Source: an uncultured Caryophanales bacterium
GTDB lineage: Bacteria > Bacillota_I > Bacilli_A > RFN20 > CAG-449
Assembly: GCA_945873815.1 (NCBI GenBank)
Contig: CAMCEE010000001.1
Span: 170,412 to 234,411, forward strand
Direction: 5' to 3'
DNA: 64,000 bases
The position numbers and the translations under genes are program-made. Below are positions 38,485-48,828 of the stretch, in pieces (the stretch's first letter is position 1; every line of letters begins with the position of its first letter). The notes under the pieces were generated by a model. It searched no databases. It worked only from the letters and a program-made list of their open reading frames with translations, and was not told the DNA's origin.

Positions 38485-39834
38485 ATGAAGAAGCTCGTTG
38501 CCATATTAAAGAATAAAGATGTTAGAGAGAGAATTCTCTTTACACTCATGATATTCTTAGTATTCAGAATCGGATCAAACATCACAGTCCCAGGTGTCAA
38601 CTTATCTCAATCACTTGGTGATACTGATGTATTAAGTTTGATGAACTTACTAGGTGGTGGTGCTTTACAAAATTTCTCTGTATTTGCATTAGGTGTTTCA
38701 CCTTATATTACATCATCAATTATTATCGAACTTTTATCAAAAGATGTTCTTCCTGCTTTAACTGAGCTTTCTAAACAAGGCCAAACCGGTAGAAAGAAAA
38801 TCGAAATGGCAACACGTTACTTGACTCTCGTTTTAGGAGCAGTTCAAGCATACGGTATTATCGTAACAATGCATAACTCAGAAGCAATTACTTTCGTAGA
38901 AACTTTGAATTTCTGGGTCTATGCAAAAATCATCTTATATTTAATGGCAGGTTCTATGCTTGTCATGTGGATGGCAGACCAAATTACAGAAAAAGGTATT
39001 GGTAATGGTGTCTCAATGATTATCTTTGCTGGTATCGTTTCTTCTCTTCCATCACAAATTTTCTCAGCTATCTCATACTATTTCACTAGTGAGTTTGTAA
39101 CAGAAAAATCTAGAATTGTCGAAGGTGGATTAAGATTAGCTCTTTATCTCATCACATTAGTATTAATTATAGTATTTGTTACTTTCGTTGAGAAATCAAT
39201 AAGAAAGATTCCTGTTCAACATTCTGGAACAGGTGGTGCATTAAATGCAAAAGTAAATAACACATCTTTCTTACCTATCAAAATCAATTCAGCTGGTGTT
39301 ATTCCAGTCATCTTTGCTTCATCAATCATGATGGCACCTGCTGTTATTGTTTCATTCGCAGTACCTGATTACTCATCTAATGAGTCAATCATGAATGTGT
39401 TAAATGCATTCACTTCATCTGCGATGACCAAGATGCCTTGGTTTGATGGTTCGACCTGGGAAATGCCATGGGGATTAATTATTTATGTAATCTTAATCTT
39501 CGCATTCAGTTTCTTCTATTCGAACTTAACAATCAATCCAGAGCAATTAGCAGAAGACTTCCAAAAGTCAGGCTCTTATATTCCAGGTATTAGACCTGGT
39601 AACGAAACATTCCGTTACGTTAGAAGAGTCTTAAATAGAGTTACATTCATCGGTGCTTCAGCATTAACTCTTATTGCAGCATTCCCTGTTGTATTAACTC
39701 TTGCTAATATTGTTCCTTCTTCATTAGCCTTAGGAGGAACAGGTATGATCATTATCGTTGGTGTTGCTTCGGAAACTTATCAACAAATCGATGGTCTTAT
39801 CGCAGCAGATACTCACGCATCTGTTGCAATGTAA
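38485..39834 (+). CDS. secY: Preprotein translocase subunit SecY
   Basis: 449 residues with ten membrane helices, the protein-conducting channel. Landmarks are FLVFRIGSNITVPGV (helix 1), GGALQNFSVFALGVSPYITS (plug and helix 2), GIGNGVSMIIFAGI, PVQHSGTGGALNAKVNNTSF and FQKSGSYIPGIRPG. Starts 1 nt after rplO and is followed by adk, the standard spc-operon order. Confidence 0.98.
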   Translation: MKKLVAILKNKDVRERILFTLMIFLVFRIGSNITVPGVNLSQSLGDTDVLSLMNLLGGGALQNFSVFALGVSPYITSSIIIELLSKDVLPALTELSKQGQTGRKKIEMATRYLTLVLGAVQAYGIIVTMHNSEAITFVETLNFWVYAKIILYLMAGSMLVMWMADQITEKGIGNGVSMIIFAGIVSSLPSQIFSAISYYFTSEFVTEKSRIVEGGLRLALYLITLVLIIVFVTFVEKSIRKIPVQHSGTGGALNAKVNNTSFLPIKINSAGVIPVIFASSIMMAPAVIVSFAVPDYSSNESIMNVLNAFTSSAMTKMPWFDGSTWEMPWGLIIYVILIFAFSFFYSNLTINPEQLAEDFQKSGSYIPGIRPGNETFRYVRRVLNRVTFIGASALTLIAAFPVVLTLANIVPSSLALGGTGMIIIVGVASETYQQIDGLIAADTHASVAM

Positions 39835-39849
39835 AAGGAGGATAGTTGA

Positions 39850-40500
39850 ATGAATATAATTTTAATGGGTCCACCTGGAGCAGGTAAAGGCACACAATCT
39901 GAAAAGATTTTATCTTATTGCGATATCCCTCACATTTCTACTGGAGATATGTTTAGAGAAGCAATTAAGAATCAAACTGAATTAGGAAAAGAAGCTCAAA
40001 GCTATATCAATGCTGGAAAGCTAGTTCCTGATGAAGTTACAATCGGTTTAGTTAAGGAAAGATTATCTCGTCCTGACTGTGCAAATGGTTATCTCTTAGA
40101 TGGTTTCCCAAGAACTATTCCACAAGCTGAAGCTTTACAAGTTTTAGCAAAAGAAATCTCTCGTCCTGTTGAATTAGTAATTAATATCACAGCTGATCAA
40201 GATGAATTGGTTAAAAGAATTTCTGGAAGAAGAGTTTGCTTAAAATGCGGTAACTCATATCATGTATCCTTTAAAAAACCAAAGGTAGATGGTATCTGTG
40301 ATGCATGTGGAAGCGAATTAATCCAAAGAAAAGATGATACAATTGAAAGCTTGAACGTGAGATTAGATGCCTATGAAAACCAAACAAAACCTTTAATTGA
40401 TTTCTATTCAAATTTAGGATTATGTAAGGAAGTAGATGGTTTACAAGACATAAATGATGTTTTCTTAGACATTCAAAAATTACTTGATGAGGTAAAATAA
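39850..40500 (+). CDS. adk: Adenylate kinase, zinc-lid form
   Basis: Interconverts ATP + AMP and 2 ADP. 216 residues. P-loop GPPGAGKGTQ, STGDMFREAI (AMP site), DGFPRTIPQAE, and a long LID with four cysteines (CLKCG ... CDACG), the zinc-binding type of Gram-positives. AGGAGG upstream. Confidence 0.98.
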   Translation: MNIILMGPPGAGKGTQSEKILSYCDIPHISTGDMFREAIKNQTELGKEAQSYINAGKLVPDEVTIGLVKERLSRPDCANGYLLDGFPRTIPQAEALQVLAKEISRPVELVINITADQDELVKRISGRRVCLKCGNSYHVSFKKPKVDGICDACGSELIQRKDDTIESLNVRLDAYENQTKPLIDFYSNLGLCKEVDGLQDINDVFLDIQKLLDEVK

Positions 40501-40503
40501 CTA

Positions 40504-41265
40504 ATGATTACAATCAAATCTAGTAGAGAAATCGCCTTGATGAAAAAGGCAGGACAAATCCTTGCTAATGTATTTGATGTATTGGAACCATTATGTATAC
40601 CTGGCACTACAACGAAGCACCTTTCCGATGTTGCGGAAAAGGTGATTCGTAATGCTGGGGGCATCCCTGAAGAAAAAGGGTATTATGGATATCCTGCTGC
40701 AATATGTGCATCGGTAAATGATGCGGTAGTTCACGGCATTCCTTCATCATATAAACTTAAAGATGGAGACATTATATCGATTGATATTGTTGTTTCATAT
40801 GAAGGTTATATGGCAGATGCATGTAGAACGTTTGCAGTTGGTAATATTTCAGAAGAAGCAGCAAGACTTATTAGAGTTACGAAAGAGTGTTTCTTTGAAG
40901 CGATGAAAGTGGTTAAACCAGGTAATCGTATTGGAGATATCTCTAGTGCAATTCAACGTCATGCTGAATCCAATGGTTATTCGGTATCTCGCGATTATAC
41001 AGGTCATGGCCTTGGTCGCAAAATGCATGAAGACCCATCAATTCCAAATTTCGGGATTCCCAATACTGGACCAGTATTGAAGGAAGGAATGACGCTCGCA
41101 ATTGAACCAATCATTTTACAAGGAAGAAAAGAGACAAGGGTCTTAAATGATGATTGGACTGCAGTTACTTGCGATCACAAATTAGCGGCTCATTATGAAA
41201 ATACAGTTGTCATAACTAAAGATGGTTATGAGATTACTACTATGAATGAACAAGGAGAAATGTAA
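40504..41265 (+). CDS. map: Methionine aminopeptidase, type I
   Basis: Removes the N-terminal methionine of nascent proteins. 253 residues. Metal ligands sit in [20 protein letters not shown] (two Asp), the [18 protein letters not shown] block (His) and MTLAIEPI (Glu). [11 protein letters not shown] is the catalytic-His segment. Usual place between adk and infA. Confidence 0.97.
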   Translation: MITIKSSREIALMKKAGQILANVFDVLEPLCIPGTTTKHLSDVAEKVIRNAGGIPEEKGYYGYPAAICASVNDAVVHGIPSSYKLKDGDIISIDIVVSYEGYMADACRTFAVGNISEEAARLIRVTKECFFEAMKVVKPGNRIGDISSAIQRHAESNGYSVSRDYTGHGLGRKMHEDPSIPNFGIPNTGPVLKEGMTLAIEPIILQGRKETRVLNDDWTAVTCDHKLAAHYENTVVITKDGYEITTMNEQGEM

Positions 41266-41267
41266 GA

Positions 41268-41486
41268 ATGGCAAAAGGAGACAACATAGAAGTAGAGGCG
41301 GTAGTCGTTGAAACTTTACCAAACGCAATGTTTAGAGTAAAGCTTGAAAATGGCGTAGTAATTATAGCCCACGTTTCTGGTAAAATCCGTATGAACTACA
41401 TTCGTATCTTACCAGGTGATAAAGTTACCGTAGAAATATCGCCTTATGATTTAACACGTGGTAGAATAACATTTAGATACAAATAG
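41268..41486 (+). CDS. infA: Translation initiation factor IF-1
   Basis: 72 residues, a single S1/OB fold. [39 protein letters not shown] and the end [11 protein letters not shown] are invariant features. Starts 2 nt after map. Confidence 0.98.
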   Translation: MAKGDNIEVEAVVVETLPNAMFRVKLENGVVIIAHVSGKIRMNYIRILPGDKVTVEISPYDLTRGRITFRYK

Positions 41487-41529
41487 TATCAACTAGAACA
41501 TAAGACTAGTATTTAGGAGGAAAAATTTT

Positions 41530-41643
41530 ATGAAAGTTAGACCTTCAGTTAAACCAATTTGCGATAAGTGCAAGGTTATTCGTAGAAAAGGCCGCATCAT
41601 GGTCATCTGCATCAACCCAAAGCATAAGCAAAGACAAGGTTAG
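41530..41643 (+). CDS. rpmJ: Ribosomal protein L36, zinc type
   Basis: A 37-residue gene read directly from the sequence: [20 protein letters not shown] then [17 protein letters not shown]. CxxC...C...H forms the zinc site. TTAGGAGG lies upstream. Position between infA and rpsM is canonical. Confidence 0.97.
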   Translation: MKVRPSVKPICDKCKVIRRKGRIMVICINPKHKQRQG

Positions 41644-41660
41644 TTTAGGAGGAATTTAAT

Positions 41661-42035
41661 ATGGCACGTATTTTAGGTGTAGACATTCCAAATGATAAGC
41701 AAGTAGCTTATTCATTAACTTACATTTATGGTATTGGATTAAATACTGCAAAGAAAGCTTGCGCAGCAACAAATATCGATCCAACTATAAGAGTAAAAAA
41801 TCTTAGTGAAGAACAATTAACAGCACTCAGAAGCGAAGTTTCTAAGTACAAAACAGAAGGTGATCTCCGTAGAGAAATCGCATTAAATATTAAAAGACTC
41901 GAAGAAATCGGATGTTACCGTGGTATCAGACATAGAAGAGGATTACCATGTCGTGGACAAGGTACAAAAAACAATGCTCGTACATGTAAGGGACCAAGAA
42001 AAACAATTGCTAATAAGAAAGTAGCAACAAGATAA
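41661..42035 (+). CDS. rpsM: Ribosomal protein S13
   Basis: 124 residues. [32 protein letters not shown] and the C-terminal [20 protein letters not shown] are diagnostic. AGGAGG upstream. Confidence 0.98.
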   Translation: MARILGVDIPNDKQVAYSLTYIYGIGLNTAKKACAATNIDPTIRVKNLSEEQLTALRSEVSKYKTEGDLRREIALNIKRLEEIGCYRGIRHRRGLPCRGQGTKNNARTCKGPRKTIANKKVATR

Positions 42036-42053
42036 TAAGAAAGGAGAGAAAGT

Positions 42054-42446
42054 ATGGCAGCACAAAAGAGAGTCGCTCGTAAAAAGAAAATTAAGAGAGC
42101 TTATACTAAAGGTATTGCACACATTCACTCTACCTTTAATAACACAATCGTCACAATTACTGACGAAGCAGGTAATGCAATCGCATGGTCTTCAGCTGGT
42201 GCATTAGGTTTCAAAGGTGCAAAAAAATCAACACCATTTGCAGCTCAATTAGCTTCTGAAGCATGTGCAAAAGTTGCTTTAGATCAAGGTTTAAAAACAG
42301 TTGATGTTGAAGTCAAAGGACCTGGACCAGGTCGTGAAACTGCTCTTAGAGCATTATCAGCAGCCGGTTTACAAATCCAAGTAATTACAGATACAACACC
42401 AATCCCACATAATGGTTGCCGCCCACCAAAGCGCCCACGTGGATAA
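42054..42446 (+). CDS. rpsK: Ribosomal protein S11
   Basis: 130 residues. [40 protein letters not shown] and the end [15 protein letters not shown] are conserved. Confidence 0.98.
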   Translation: MAAQKRVARKKKIKRAYTKGIAHIHSTFNNTIVTITDEAGNAIAWSSAGALGFKGAKKSTPFAAQLASEACAKVALDQGLKTVDVEVKGPGPGRETALRALSAAGLQIQVITDTTPIPHNGCRPPKRPRG

Positions 42447-42495
42447 TTAGTAATGCTTTGTAATTTATATCAAATTTAGACCGGGAGGAAACGCT

Positions 42496-43449
42496 ATGAA
42501 AAAATTTGAAAAACCACAATTTAAAATCGCTACATACGATGTAACAAAAAATTATGGTCACTTTGTGATTGAACCACTCGAGAGAGGCTTTGGTACTACT
42601 CTTGGTAACGCATTAAGAAGAGTTCTTCTTTCTTCTTTACCAGGTGCTAGCGTTTATGCAGTAAGAATTGAAGGAGCACGTCATGAATTCTCTGCTCTTG
42701 ATGGAGTAGAAGAGGATGTAACTTCTATCATCTTAGCTCTTAAGGAATTAGTCCTTATTGCTAATGAAGAAATTGATAGCCAATACGATTTAACTTTATA
42801 TGTTGATGGAGCTAAAGAAGTTACAGCAGCAGATATTTCATGCCCAACAGGTGTTGAAATCGTCAATAAAGATTTAGTTATCGCTCACGTTCAAGAAGGT
42901 GGCAAACTTGCTATGACAATTAAAGTCAAAACAGGTAGAGGATATGTCACTGCTGAAGGTAATAAAGATGCAAAATTATCAGTTGGAGATGTTATTCCTA
43001 CTGATTCAAATTATTCACCAATTACAAAATGTTCATACAATGTTGAACAAACTAGAGTTGGTCATGACAACAATTATGACAAACTTGATATGGAAATCTT
43101 TACAAATGGTGCAATGATGCCACATGATGCAATTGCATTAGCAGCAAAAATTTTAGTTACTCACTTTGAACTATTCGTAGATTTAAGTGAAATTGCAAAA
43201 TCTGAAGATGTTCTTGCTGAAACAGTTGAAGAACCAAAAAACAAATATCAAGAAATGTTAATTGAAGAACTCGATTTATCTGTTCGTTCATCAAACTGCT
43301 TAAAGAGAGCAAATATTTCTACTGTTATGGAATTAACTCAAAAGACAGAAGAAGATATGATGAAAGTCAGAAATCTTGGTAAAAAATCATTAAAAGAAGT
43401 CAAAGATAAACTTCAAGCAATTGGTCTTGGCTTCAGAGAATACGAATAG
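42496..43449 (+). CDS. rpoA: RNA polymerase alpha subunit
   Basis: 317 residues. The N-terminal dimerisation/assembly domain contains FVIEPLERGFGTTLGNALRR. The C-terminal DNA- and activator-binding domain (about 250-315) carries IEELDLSVRSSNCLKRANI and MKVRNLGKKSLKEV. GGGAGGAAA upstream. A typical alpha operon member between rpsK and rplQ. Confidence 0.98.
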   Translation: MKKFEKPQFKIATYDVTKNYGHFVIEPLERGFGTTLGNALRRVLLSSLPGASVYAVRIEGARHEFSALDGVEEDVTSIILALKELVLIANEEIDSQYDLTLYVDGAKEVTAADISCPTGVEIVNKDLVIAHVQEGGKLAMTIKVKTGRGYVTAEGNKDAKLSVGDVIPTDSNYSPITKCSYNVEQTRVGHDNNYDKLDMEIFTNGAMMPHDAIALAAKILVTHFELFVDLSEIAKSEDVLAETVEEPKNKYQEMLIEELDLSVRSSNCLKRANISTVMELTQKTEEDMMKVRNLGKKSLKEVKDKLQAIGLGFREYE

Positions 43450-43462
43450 GAGGAGCTTTTAG

Positions 43463-43867
43463 ATGAAAACTCAAGGACGTAAAAATGTTCATGGTAAAGG
43501 CGGCGTTAGAACTAAGGCAGCTTATACTACAAGCAAATATAAGTCAATGTTAAGAACACTCGTTACAGATTTAATCGTCAAAGAGAGTGTTACATGTACT
43601 CTATCTACAGCACGTGATCTTTCTGCATTAGCAGATCGTATGGTTACATACGGAAAAGCAGGAGATCTTGCACATAGAAGATTAGCTGCAGCAACAGTAC
43701 GTGATGTATGGGCAGATGAAAAGAACAATGTAACTGCATTAAAGAAATTATTTGATGTTTTAGCACTATCATATAAAGATCGTAACGGTGGTTATACAAG
43801 AGTTTTAAAGATTGCAAATAGAAAAGGTGATAATGCACCTATGGCAATCGTTTCATTTGTTAAATAA
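43463..43867 (+). CDS. rplQ: Ribosomal protein L17
   Basis: 134 residues, slightly longer than the common ~118-127. SKYKSMLRTLVTDLIVKESV and the end KIANRKGDNAPMAIVSFVK fit L17. Last gene of the ribosomal cluster, followed by a terminator. Confidence 0.97.
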   Translation: MKTQGRKNVHGKGGVRTKAAYTTSKYKSMLRTLVTDLIVKESVTCTLSTARDLSALADRMVTYGKAGDLAHRRLAAATVRDVWADEKNNVTALKKLFDVLALSYKDRNGGYTRVLKIANRKGDNAPMAIVSFVK

Positions 43868-43881
43868 TTATCATAAATTTT

Positions 43882-43918
43882 AATAGCTTGGAAAGAGATT
43901 TCTGAGCTATTTTTTTTG
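43882..43918 (+). terminator. Intrinsic terminator of the S10-spc-alpha cluster
   Basis: AATAGCT / AGCTATT stem around a ~16-nt loop followed by a run of eight Ts, 15 nt after rplQ. Confidence 0.78.
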
Positions 43919-44008
43919 ACTTTTAGGAATTTTTATCTTTAAAAATCATATATTATCATTCAAAAGTATATTAAAATAGAGTAGAATATTTTTTAATGAG
44001 GTGTATTT

Positions 44009-44494
44009 ATGGCTGGAAAGAGAAAAGACTATATTACATGGGATGAATATTTTATGGGAGTTGCTTCATTATCAAGTAAAAGAAGTAAAGATCCATCAAC
44101 TCAAGTAGGTGCATGCGTTGCATCAAAAGAGAATAAAGTTCTCACTATGGGATATAATGGAATGCCAATAGGGTGTAGCGATGATGATCTCCCTTGGGAT
44201 AGGGAAGGTAGTGCTGTAGATACGAAATATTTATATGTATGTCATGCTGAGTTTAACGCTATATTAAATGCAACGTCGTCTTTAAAAGATGGAAAGATAT
44301 ATGTGACATTGTTCCCTTGTAATGAATGTGCTAAAGCTATCATTCAATCAGGGATAAAAGAAGTTATCTATATTTCAGATAAATATAGTGATAGCGATTC
44401 TGTTATCGCAAGTAAAAGAATGTTTGATTTATGTGGAATTAAATACCGTAAATATGAAGGTAAGACACCACGCATTGACTTTGTAAAGGAGTAA
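44009..44494 (+). CDS. comEB: Deoxycytidylate deaminase, ComEB family
   Basis: Zinc enzyme that deaminates dCMP to dUMP for dTTP synthesis. Zinc-site residues are CHAEFNA (near residue 77, His and catalytic Glu) and PCNECAK (two Cys). [16 protein letters not shown] and [15 protein letters not shown] are typical of the family. 161 residues. Named comEB by homology; no competence genes are nearby. Confidence 0.93.
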   Translation: MAGKRKDYITWDEYFMGVASLSSKRSKDPSTQVGACVASKENKVLTMGYNGMPIGCSDDDLPWDREGSAVDTKYLYVCHAEFNAILNATSSLKDGKIYVTLFPCNECAKAIIQSGIKEVIYISDKYSDSDSVIASKRMFDLCGIKYRKYEGKTPRIDFVKE

Positions 44495-44498
44495 ACGT

Positions 44499-44723
44499 AT
44501 GAGTAATAGTTTAAGTGAAGCAAAAAGAAAAAGAAGAAATAGAAATCGCTTCTTAATCTTATTATTGATTTATTTTATGGCACTTGGTACAGCGATTGGA
44601 GTTACTGCAGGAATTAAAGATCTTAATACAGTTGCTTCTATTAGCATCATTGCTGGAGTATCCGTTATATATTGGGTTGCATTCTATATCATTATAAGAA
44701 GAAATAATCAAAAGGGAAACTAA
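44499..44723 (+). CDS. Small membrane protein, 74 aa
   Basis: Basic N-terminus (residues 1-18, KRKRRNRNR) and two hydrophobic helices (about 19-40 and 46-66), ending in a basic tail. It lies 4 nt after comEB and directly abuts ecfA1, so it is co-transcribed. No family recognised. Confidence 0.7.
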   Translation: MSNSLSEAKRKRRNRNRFLILLLIYFMALGTAIGVTAGIKDLNTVASISIIAGVSVIYWVAFYIIIRRNNQKGN

Positions 44724-45539
44724 ATGGAAAAAGCTATTGAGATAACATCATTAGAATTTGAGTATGAAAAAGATTCGAAAGTTTTTTCGGATCTTTCTTT
44801 AAGTATACAAAAAGGAGAATATGTTACTTTACTTGGACATAATGGATCTGGTAAATCTACTCTTGCTAGATTAATTATAGGATTACTAGAAGCAAAAAGT
44901 GGAAAGATTGAGGTTTTTGGAAAAGAGTTAAATGAAGAAAATATATATGCTATTAGAAGCAATGTAGGAATAATTTTTCAAAATCCAGACAATCAATTTA
45001 TAGGTTCTACTGTCGCGGATGATATCGCTTTTGGACTTGAAAATCATCAAGTTCCACATGATGAAATGGACTCGATAATTAAAAAATATGCATCCTTAGT
45101 AGGAATGGAAGATTTTTTAGATAAAGAACCAACTTCTCTTTCTGGTGGACAAAAGCAAAGAGTTGCAATCGCAGGAGTTCTTGCAATGCATCCTAGTTTA
45201 ATCATTATGGATGAATCAACTTCCATGCTTGATCCTCGTGGAAAAAAAGAGATTAGAGATGTAGTTAAGAAATTGAGAAATGAAAATAAAGACTTAACGA
45301 TATTATCGATTACACATGATGTTGAAGAAGCTTTTGACTCTGATCGCATTATTGTAATTAGTAATGGTAAGATTATGTTTAATGATGTTCCAAATAAAAT
45401 ATTTGAGCATGAAAAAGAATTACTCAATATTAAACTTGATATTCCTTTCGTATATAAACTAAGAAATGGATTAAAAACTAAGGGAATTGATATCGATTCT
45501 TTGGATGAGAAAGAGATGGTGAGATTATTATGCCAATAA
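44724..45539 (+). CDS. ecfA1: ECF transporter ATPase A1
   Basis: ATPase of the energy-coupling factor module that powers vitamin S-components. Walker A GHNGSGKSTLARL (near residue 39), Q-loop IFQNPDNQFIGSTVADDIAF (diagnostic for EcfA1), signature LSGGQKQRVAIAG, Walker B LIIMDESTSMLD. 271 residues. Overlaps ecfA2 by 10 nt. Confidence 0.97.
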   Translation: MEKAIEITSLEFEYEKDSKVFSDLSLSIQKGEYVTLLGHNGSGKSTLARLIIGLLEAKSGKIEVFGKELNEENIYAIRSNVGIIFQNPDNQFIGSTVADDIAFGLENHQVPHDEMDSIIKKYASLVGMEDFLDKEPTSLSGGQKQRVAIAGVLAMHPSLIIMDESTSMLDPRGKKEIRDVVKKLRNENKDLTILSITHDVEEAFDSDRIIVISNGKIMFNDVPNKIFEHEKELLNIKLDIPFVYKLRNGLKTKGIDIDSLDEKEMVRLLCQ

Positions 45540-46432
45540 AATTTTCTCATTTAAATTATGTATATTCTAAAGACACTCCTTTAGAAACTGCTGCTCTTCA
45601 TGATATTAACTTAGATATTATTGATGGCTCTTTTGTTTGCTTAGTTGGACATACAGGCTCTGGTAAATCTACTCTTATTCAACATATAAATGCTTTATTG
45701 ACTCCAACTAGTGGATCAGTTGATGTCAACGGCATTAAGGTAATGAATAAGAAAGATAAAAAAGGATTTTTAAAATCTCTTTCTAAAGAAGAGAGAAAAC
45801 ATCAAAACATTAAAGAAATTAGAAAGAATGTCGGCTTAGTTTTCCAATTTCCAGAATATCAATTATTCGAGGAAACAGTATTAAAGGATGTTTCATTTGG
45901 ACCAAAGAATTTTGGATTTAGTGATGAAGAAGCAATTAAAAAAGCAAAAGAATCATTAAAATTAGTTGGTATCGATGAATCATTATATGATAAATCTCCC
46001 TTTGAATTATCGGGGGGACAAAGAAGAAGAGTTGCAATTGCAGGAATCATTTCTCTTAACCCAGATATCTTAATTCTCGATGAACCTACCGCAGGATTAG
46101 ATCCTCAAGGTAGCAATGAAATGATGGAATTGTTTAATATACTATATAAGAATGGAACTACAATTATCATGGTCACACATGATATGGATATTGTTATTAA
46201 ATATGCAACGGACGTGATAGTACTTAAAAAAGGCGATATTATATTAGAATGTAAACCTCATTCTTTATTTTTGAACGATGAAATATTAAAAGAATTATGC
46301 GTTGAAGAACCTAAACCAATTTCTTTTGCAAAGGATCTAATTAAGAATGGAATGAAAATTAGTTTAGAAAACGTTAAAGATACGGATACATTAATTGAAG
46401 AAATATGTAAAGCGAGGGTGAAATATGAATAA
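45530..46432 (+). CDS. ecfA2: ECF transporter ATPase A2
   Basis: Partner ATPase. GHTGSGKSTLIQHINALLTP, FQFPEYQLFEETVLKDVSFG, signature LSGGQRRRVAIAG and Walker B ILILDEPTAGLDPQG. At 300 residues it carries a small Lys-rich insertion (about 72-90, NKKDKKGFLKSLSKEERKHQ) before the Q-loop. It overlaps ecfT by 8 nt. Confidence 0.97.
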   Translation: MPIKFSHLNYVYSKDTPLETAALHDINLDIIDGSFVCLVGHTGSGKSTLIQHINALLTPTSGSVDVNGIKVMNKKDKKGFLKSLSKEERKHQNIKEIRKNVGLVFQFPEYQLFEETVLKDVSFGPKNFGFSDEEAIKKAKESLKLVGIDESLYDKSPFELSGGQRRRVAIAGIISLNPDILILDEPTAGLDPQGSNEMMELFNILYKNGTTIIMVTHDMDIVIKYATDVIVLKKGDIILECKPHSLFLNDEILKELCVEEPKPISFAKDLIKNGMKISLENVKDTDTLIEEICKARVKYE

Positions 46433-47294
46433 CATTACGCTTGGTAAATATATTCCTTACAATTCAGTTATCCATAGAATGGATCCAAGAAATAAAATCA
46501 TTTCAATGATTATTTTTATGGTTCTCATTTTCTTAAAATTTTCTAGCGTTCCGATGAATTTCTTCATTTATGGGTGTTTATTTGTTGTTCTCTTTATTGT
46601 AATGAAGATAGCACATATTCGTTTTAGGATGCTCTTTTCTCAACTTAAAGCTTTGTGGATTATGATTTTTATCCTTTTAATCGTTAATCTTATTGTTCCT
46701 GGAGATGAGAGTTATGGTTATTTTGAATTCTTTAATACAGGATGGAAAATTTATTATTCTGCAATATACAACACATTATATATTATTGTTAGATTGATTA
46801 TTATGCTAGGCATATCTTTAGTATTAACTGCAACTACTAAGCCACTTGAAATAACAAATGCGCTTGAATGGTTAATGAAACCACTTAAAGTTATTCGTTT
46901 TCCAGTACATGAAATTGCAATGACAATCTCTCTTGCTTTAAGATTTATTCCTACTTTATTAGAAGAAACGGACCGTATTATGAAAGCTCAAGCATCGCGA
47001 GGAGTTGATTTTGAGCATGGATCGTTTAAAGAAAAAGTAAGAGCGATTATCTCTCTTATCGTTCCTTTGTTCATTTCTGCTTTCCAAAGAAGTGGTGAAC
47101 TTGCAGATGCAATGGAAGCACGTGGTTATGATCCAAGTGCAGTTAGAACTAAATATAGAGTGAATAAATGGCATACTAGAGATACGATTTGTATATCAAT
47201 TGTACTAATTCTTTTGGGTGGTCTTATTACATTGAGTGTAATGAAAATCGATGTTGTTGCAATGATAGTTAGCGTCGTAGAAAGTTGGTTCTAA
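46425..47294 (+). CDS. ecfT: ECF transporter transmembrane subunit T
   Basis: Membrane scaffold that links the two ATPases to interchangeable S-components. 289 residues, about five to six helices. The coupling-helix motifs are KAQASRGVDF and ADAMEARGYDP (the two A-R-G signatures). YIPYNSVIHRMDPRNKI is the typical N-terminus. No S-component is adjacent, so it probably serves several dispersed ones, including ThiT and the cobalamin-regulated subunit. Confidence 0.97.
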   Translation: MNNITLGKYIPYNSVIHRMDPRNKIISMIIFMVLIFLKFSSVPMNFFIYGCLFVVLFIVMKIAHIRFRMLFSQLKALWIMIFILLIVNLIVPGDESYGYFEFFNTGWKIYYSAIYNTLYIIVRLIIMLGISLVLTATTKPLEITNALEWLMKPLKVIRFPVHEIAMTISLALRFIPTLLEETDRIMKAQASRGVDFEHGSFKEKVRAIISLIVPLFISAFQRSGELADAMEARGYDPSAVRTKYRVNKWHTRDTICISIVLILLGGLITLSVMKIDVVAMIVSVVESWF

Positions 47295-47295
47295 T

Positions 47296-48024
47296 ATGAG
47301 ATTAAAAGCGATTATTTCATATAATGGTAAGAATTATTTTGGATACCAAGAACAAACGAAAACTGGAGAAATTACAATTCAAGAAGTTATCCAAAATGTA
47401 CTAAAGAAAATTTTTTCAAAAGAAATAATCATCTATTCTTCTGGAAGAACTGATCGTGGGGTACATGCGCTTGGCCAAGTTATTCATTTTGATATCGATG
47501 AAGAAAGAGATTTAGGAAAATTGATGTGGTCAATTAATTCTCTTCTTCCTACGGATATTCATTTTATTTCATTAGAAAAAGTTGATGATGAATTTCACGC
47601 TCGTTATTGTGCAAAGGGAAAAACATATCGATATATTGTTAACACTAATGAGCATAATCCACTTTTAGATGATATAGTATATAATTCTAAACGCCCATAT
47701 GATATTGAGATTGTTAAAAAAGCAATGAAACTTTTTTTAGGAGAACATGATTTTTACAATTTCTCTTCGAATAATGAAGGAGATTCAAGAAGGATAATTT
47801 ATTCGTTTAATCTTGAACAAAGAGATGGTTTTTGGATATTTAATATTAAAGGTAACGGATTTAGACGTTACATGGTGAGAATGATTATTGGAACTTGTTT
47901 AGAGGCTGGATTAAAAAAGATTTCTATACAGGAAATAAAAGATATGCTAGAAAGAAAGAAGGATGTTAGAACGAGATTTAAAGCACCTTCTTGTGGTTTA
48001 TATCTTGTTGAGGTTGAGTATTGA
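47296..48024 (+). CDS. truA: tRNA pseudouridine(38-40) synthase TruA
   Basis: Isomerises uridines 38-40 in the tRNA anticodon arm. Catalytic Asp53 in SSGRTDRGVHALGQVIHFD; also KTYRYIVN and NGFRRYMVRMIIGT. 242 residues. Follows ecfT by 1 nt, the common Bacillota order. Confidence 0.96.
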   Translation: MRLKAIISYNGKNYFGYQEQTKTGEITIQEVIQNVLKKIFSKEIIIYSSGRTDRGVHALGQVIHFDIDEERDLGKLMWSINSLLPTDIHFISLEKVDDEFHARYCAKGKTYRYIVNTNEHNPLLDDIVYNSKRPYDIEIVKKAMKLFLGEHDFYNFSSNNEGDSRRIIYSFNLEQRDGFWIFNIKGNGFRRYMVRMIIGTCLEAGLKKISIQEIKDMLERKKDVRTRFKAPSCGLYLVEVEY

Positions 48025-48042
48025 TTAAAGGGGGACATCATT

Positions 48043-48828
48043 ATGATAAAAGCAAATTATCATACACATACATATAGATGTGGACATGCGGTTGGAGAGG
48101 ATGAGGATTATATTAGAGAAGCTCTTGCAATTGGATTACAAGAAATAGGGTTTACAGACCATATTATGCTTCCATACCATTCTCAACCTGGTATTAGAGG
48201 CGATTATAGCGTACTTGATGATTATGTTAAATCATTAAGGGAACTAAAAGAAAAGTATAAGGATAGAATTAAAATTCATATTGGTTTTGAAGCGGAAGCA
48301 ATGAAGGAATATTTTCCTTACTATAAGAAATTATTGGATGACGGAGTTGTGGAATATATTATTTGTGGAAACCATTGTGAAGTGAAAGATGATCATTTGA
48401 AATTTTTCTTTTCAAGTGTAACAACTAAAGATGATATTATTAGATATACAAATTCATTAGTTGCAGGAATGAAAACTGGGCTATTTAAGTTTGTTGCACA
48501 TCCTGATTATTATATGGGGTCATATTTTAAGTGGGATGAAGTGGCTAAGTCGTGTGCAAGGAAGATAATATCAACTGCGAAAAAATACGATATTCCATTA
48601 GAATTTAATTTTGGCTCAGTGAGAAGAGGAATGCAAATTCTAGGAGATGAATACCGTTTTGCATATCCTTATGATAAATTCTGGGAAATGGTGAAAAAAT
48701 ATAACTGTAAAGTTCTTATTGGCCTTGACGCTCATGCACCAACAGATTTATCAAATCCGAATAATGATGCTGGATATAAAAAAGCAAAGGAGTTAGGTTT
48801 GGAACTATTACAGAAATTGGAATTTTAG
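48043..48828 (+). CDS. PHP-domain phosphatase, histidinol-phosphatase (HisJ/HisK)-like
   Basis: 261-residue PHP protein. NYHTHTYRCGHAVGEDEDYI provides the first metal-binding His pair; FTDHIMLPYHS, GFEAEAMKEYF and YIICGNHCEV carry further ligands, and HPDYYMG and GLDAHAPTDL complete the site. The family contains histidinol phosphate phosphatase, but no other his gene is present, so the substrate is uncertain. GGGGG upstream. Confidence 0.85.
   Translation: MIKANYHTHTYRCGHAVGEDEDYIREALAIGLQEIGFTDHIMLPYHSQPGIRGDYSVLDDYVKSLRELKEKYKDRIKIHIGFEAEAMKEYFPYYKKLLDDGVVEYIICGNHCEVKDDHLKFFFSSVTTKDDIIRYTNSLVAGMKTGLFKFVAHPDYYMGSYFKWDEVAKSCARKIISTAKKYDIPLEFNFGSVRRGMQILGDEYRFAYPYDKFWEMVKKYNCKVLIGLDAHAPTDLSNPNNDAGYKKAKELGLELLQKLEF

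Noticed and set aside
45047..45550. 167-codon minus-strand ORF antisense to ecfA1
   Set aside because: It lies entirely over the well-supported ecfA1 gene and its product shows no domain; it is the complementary-strand shadow.
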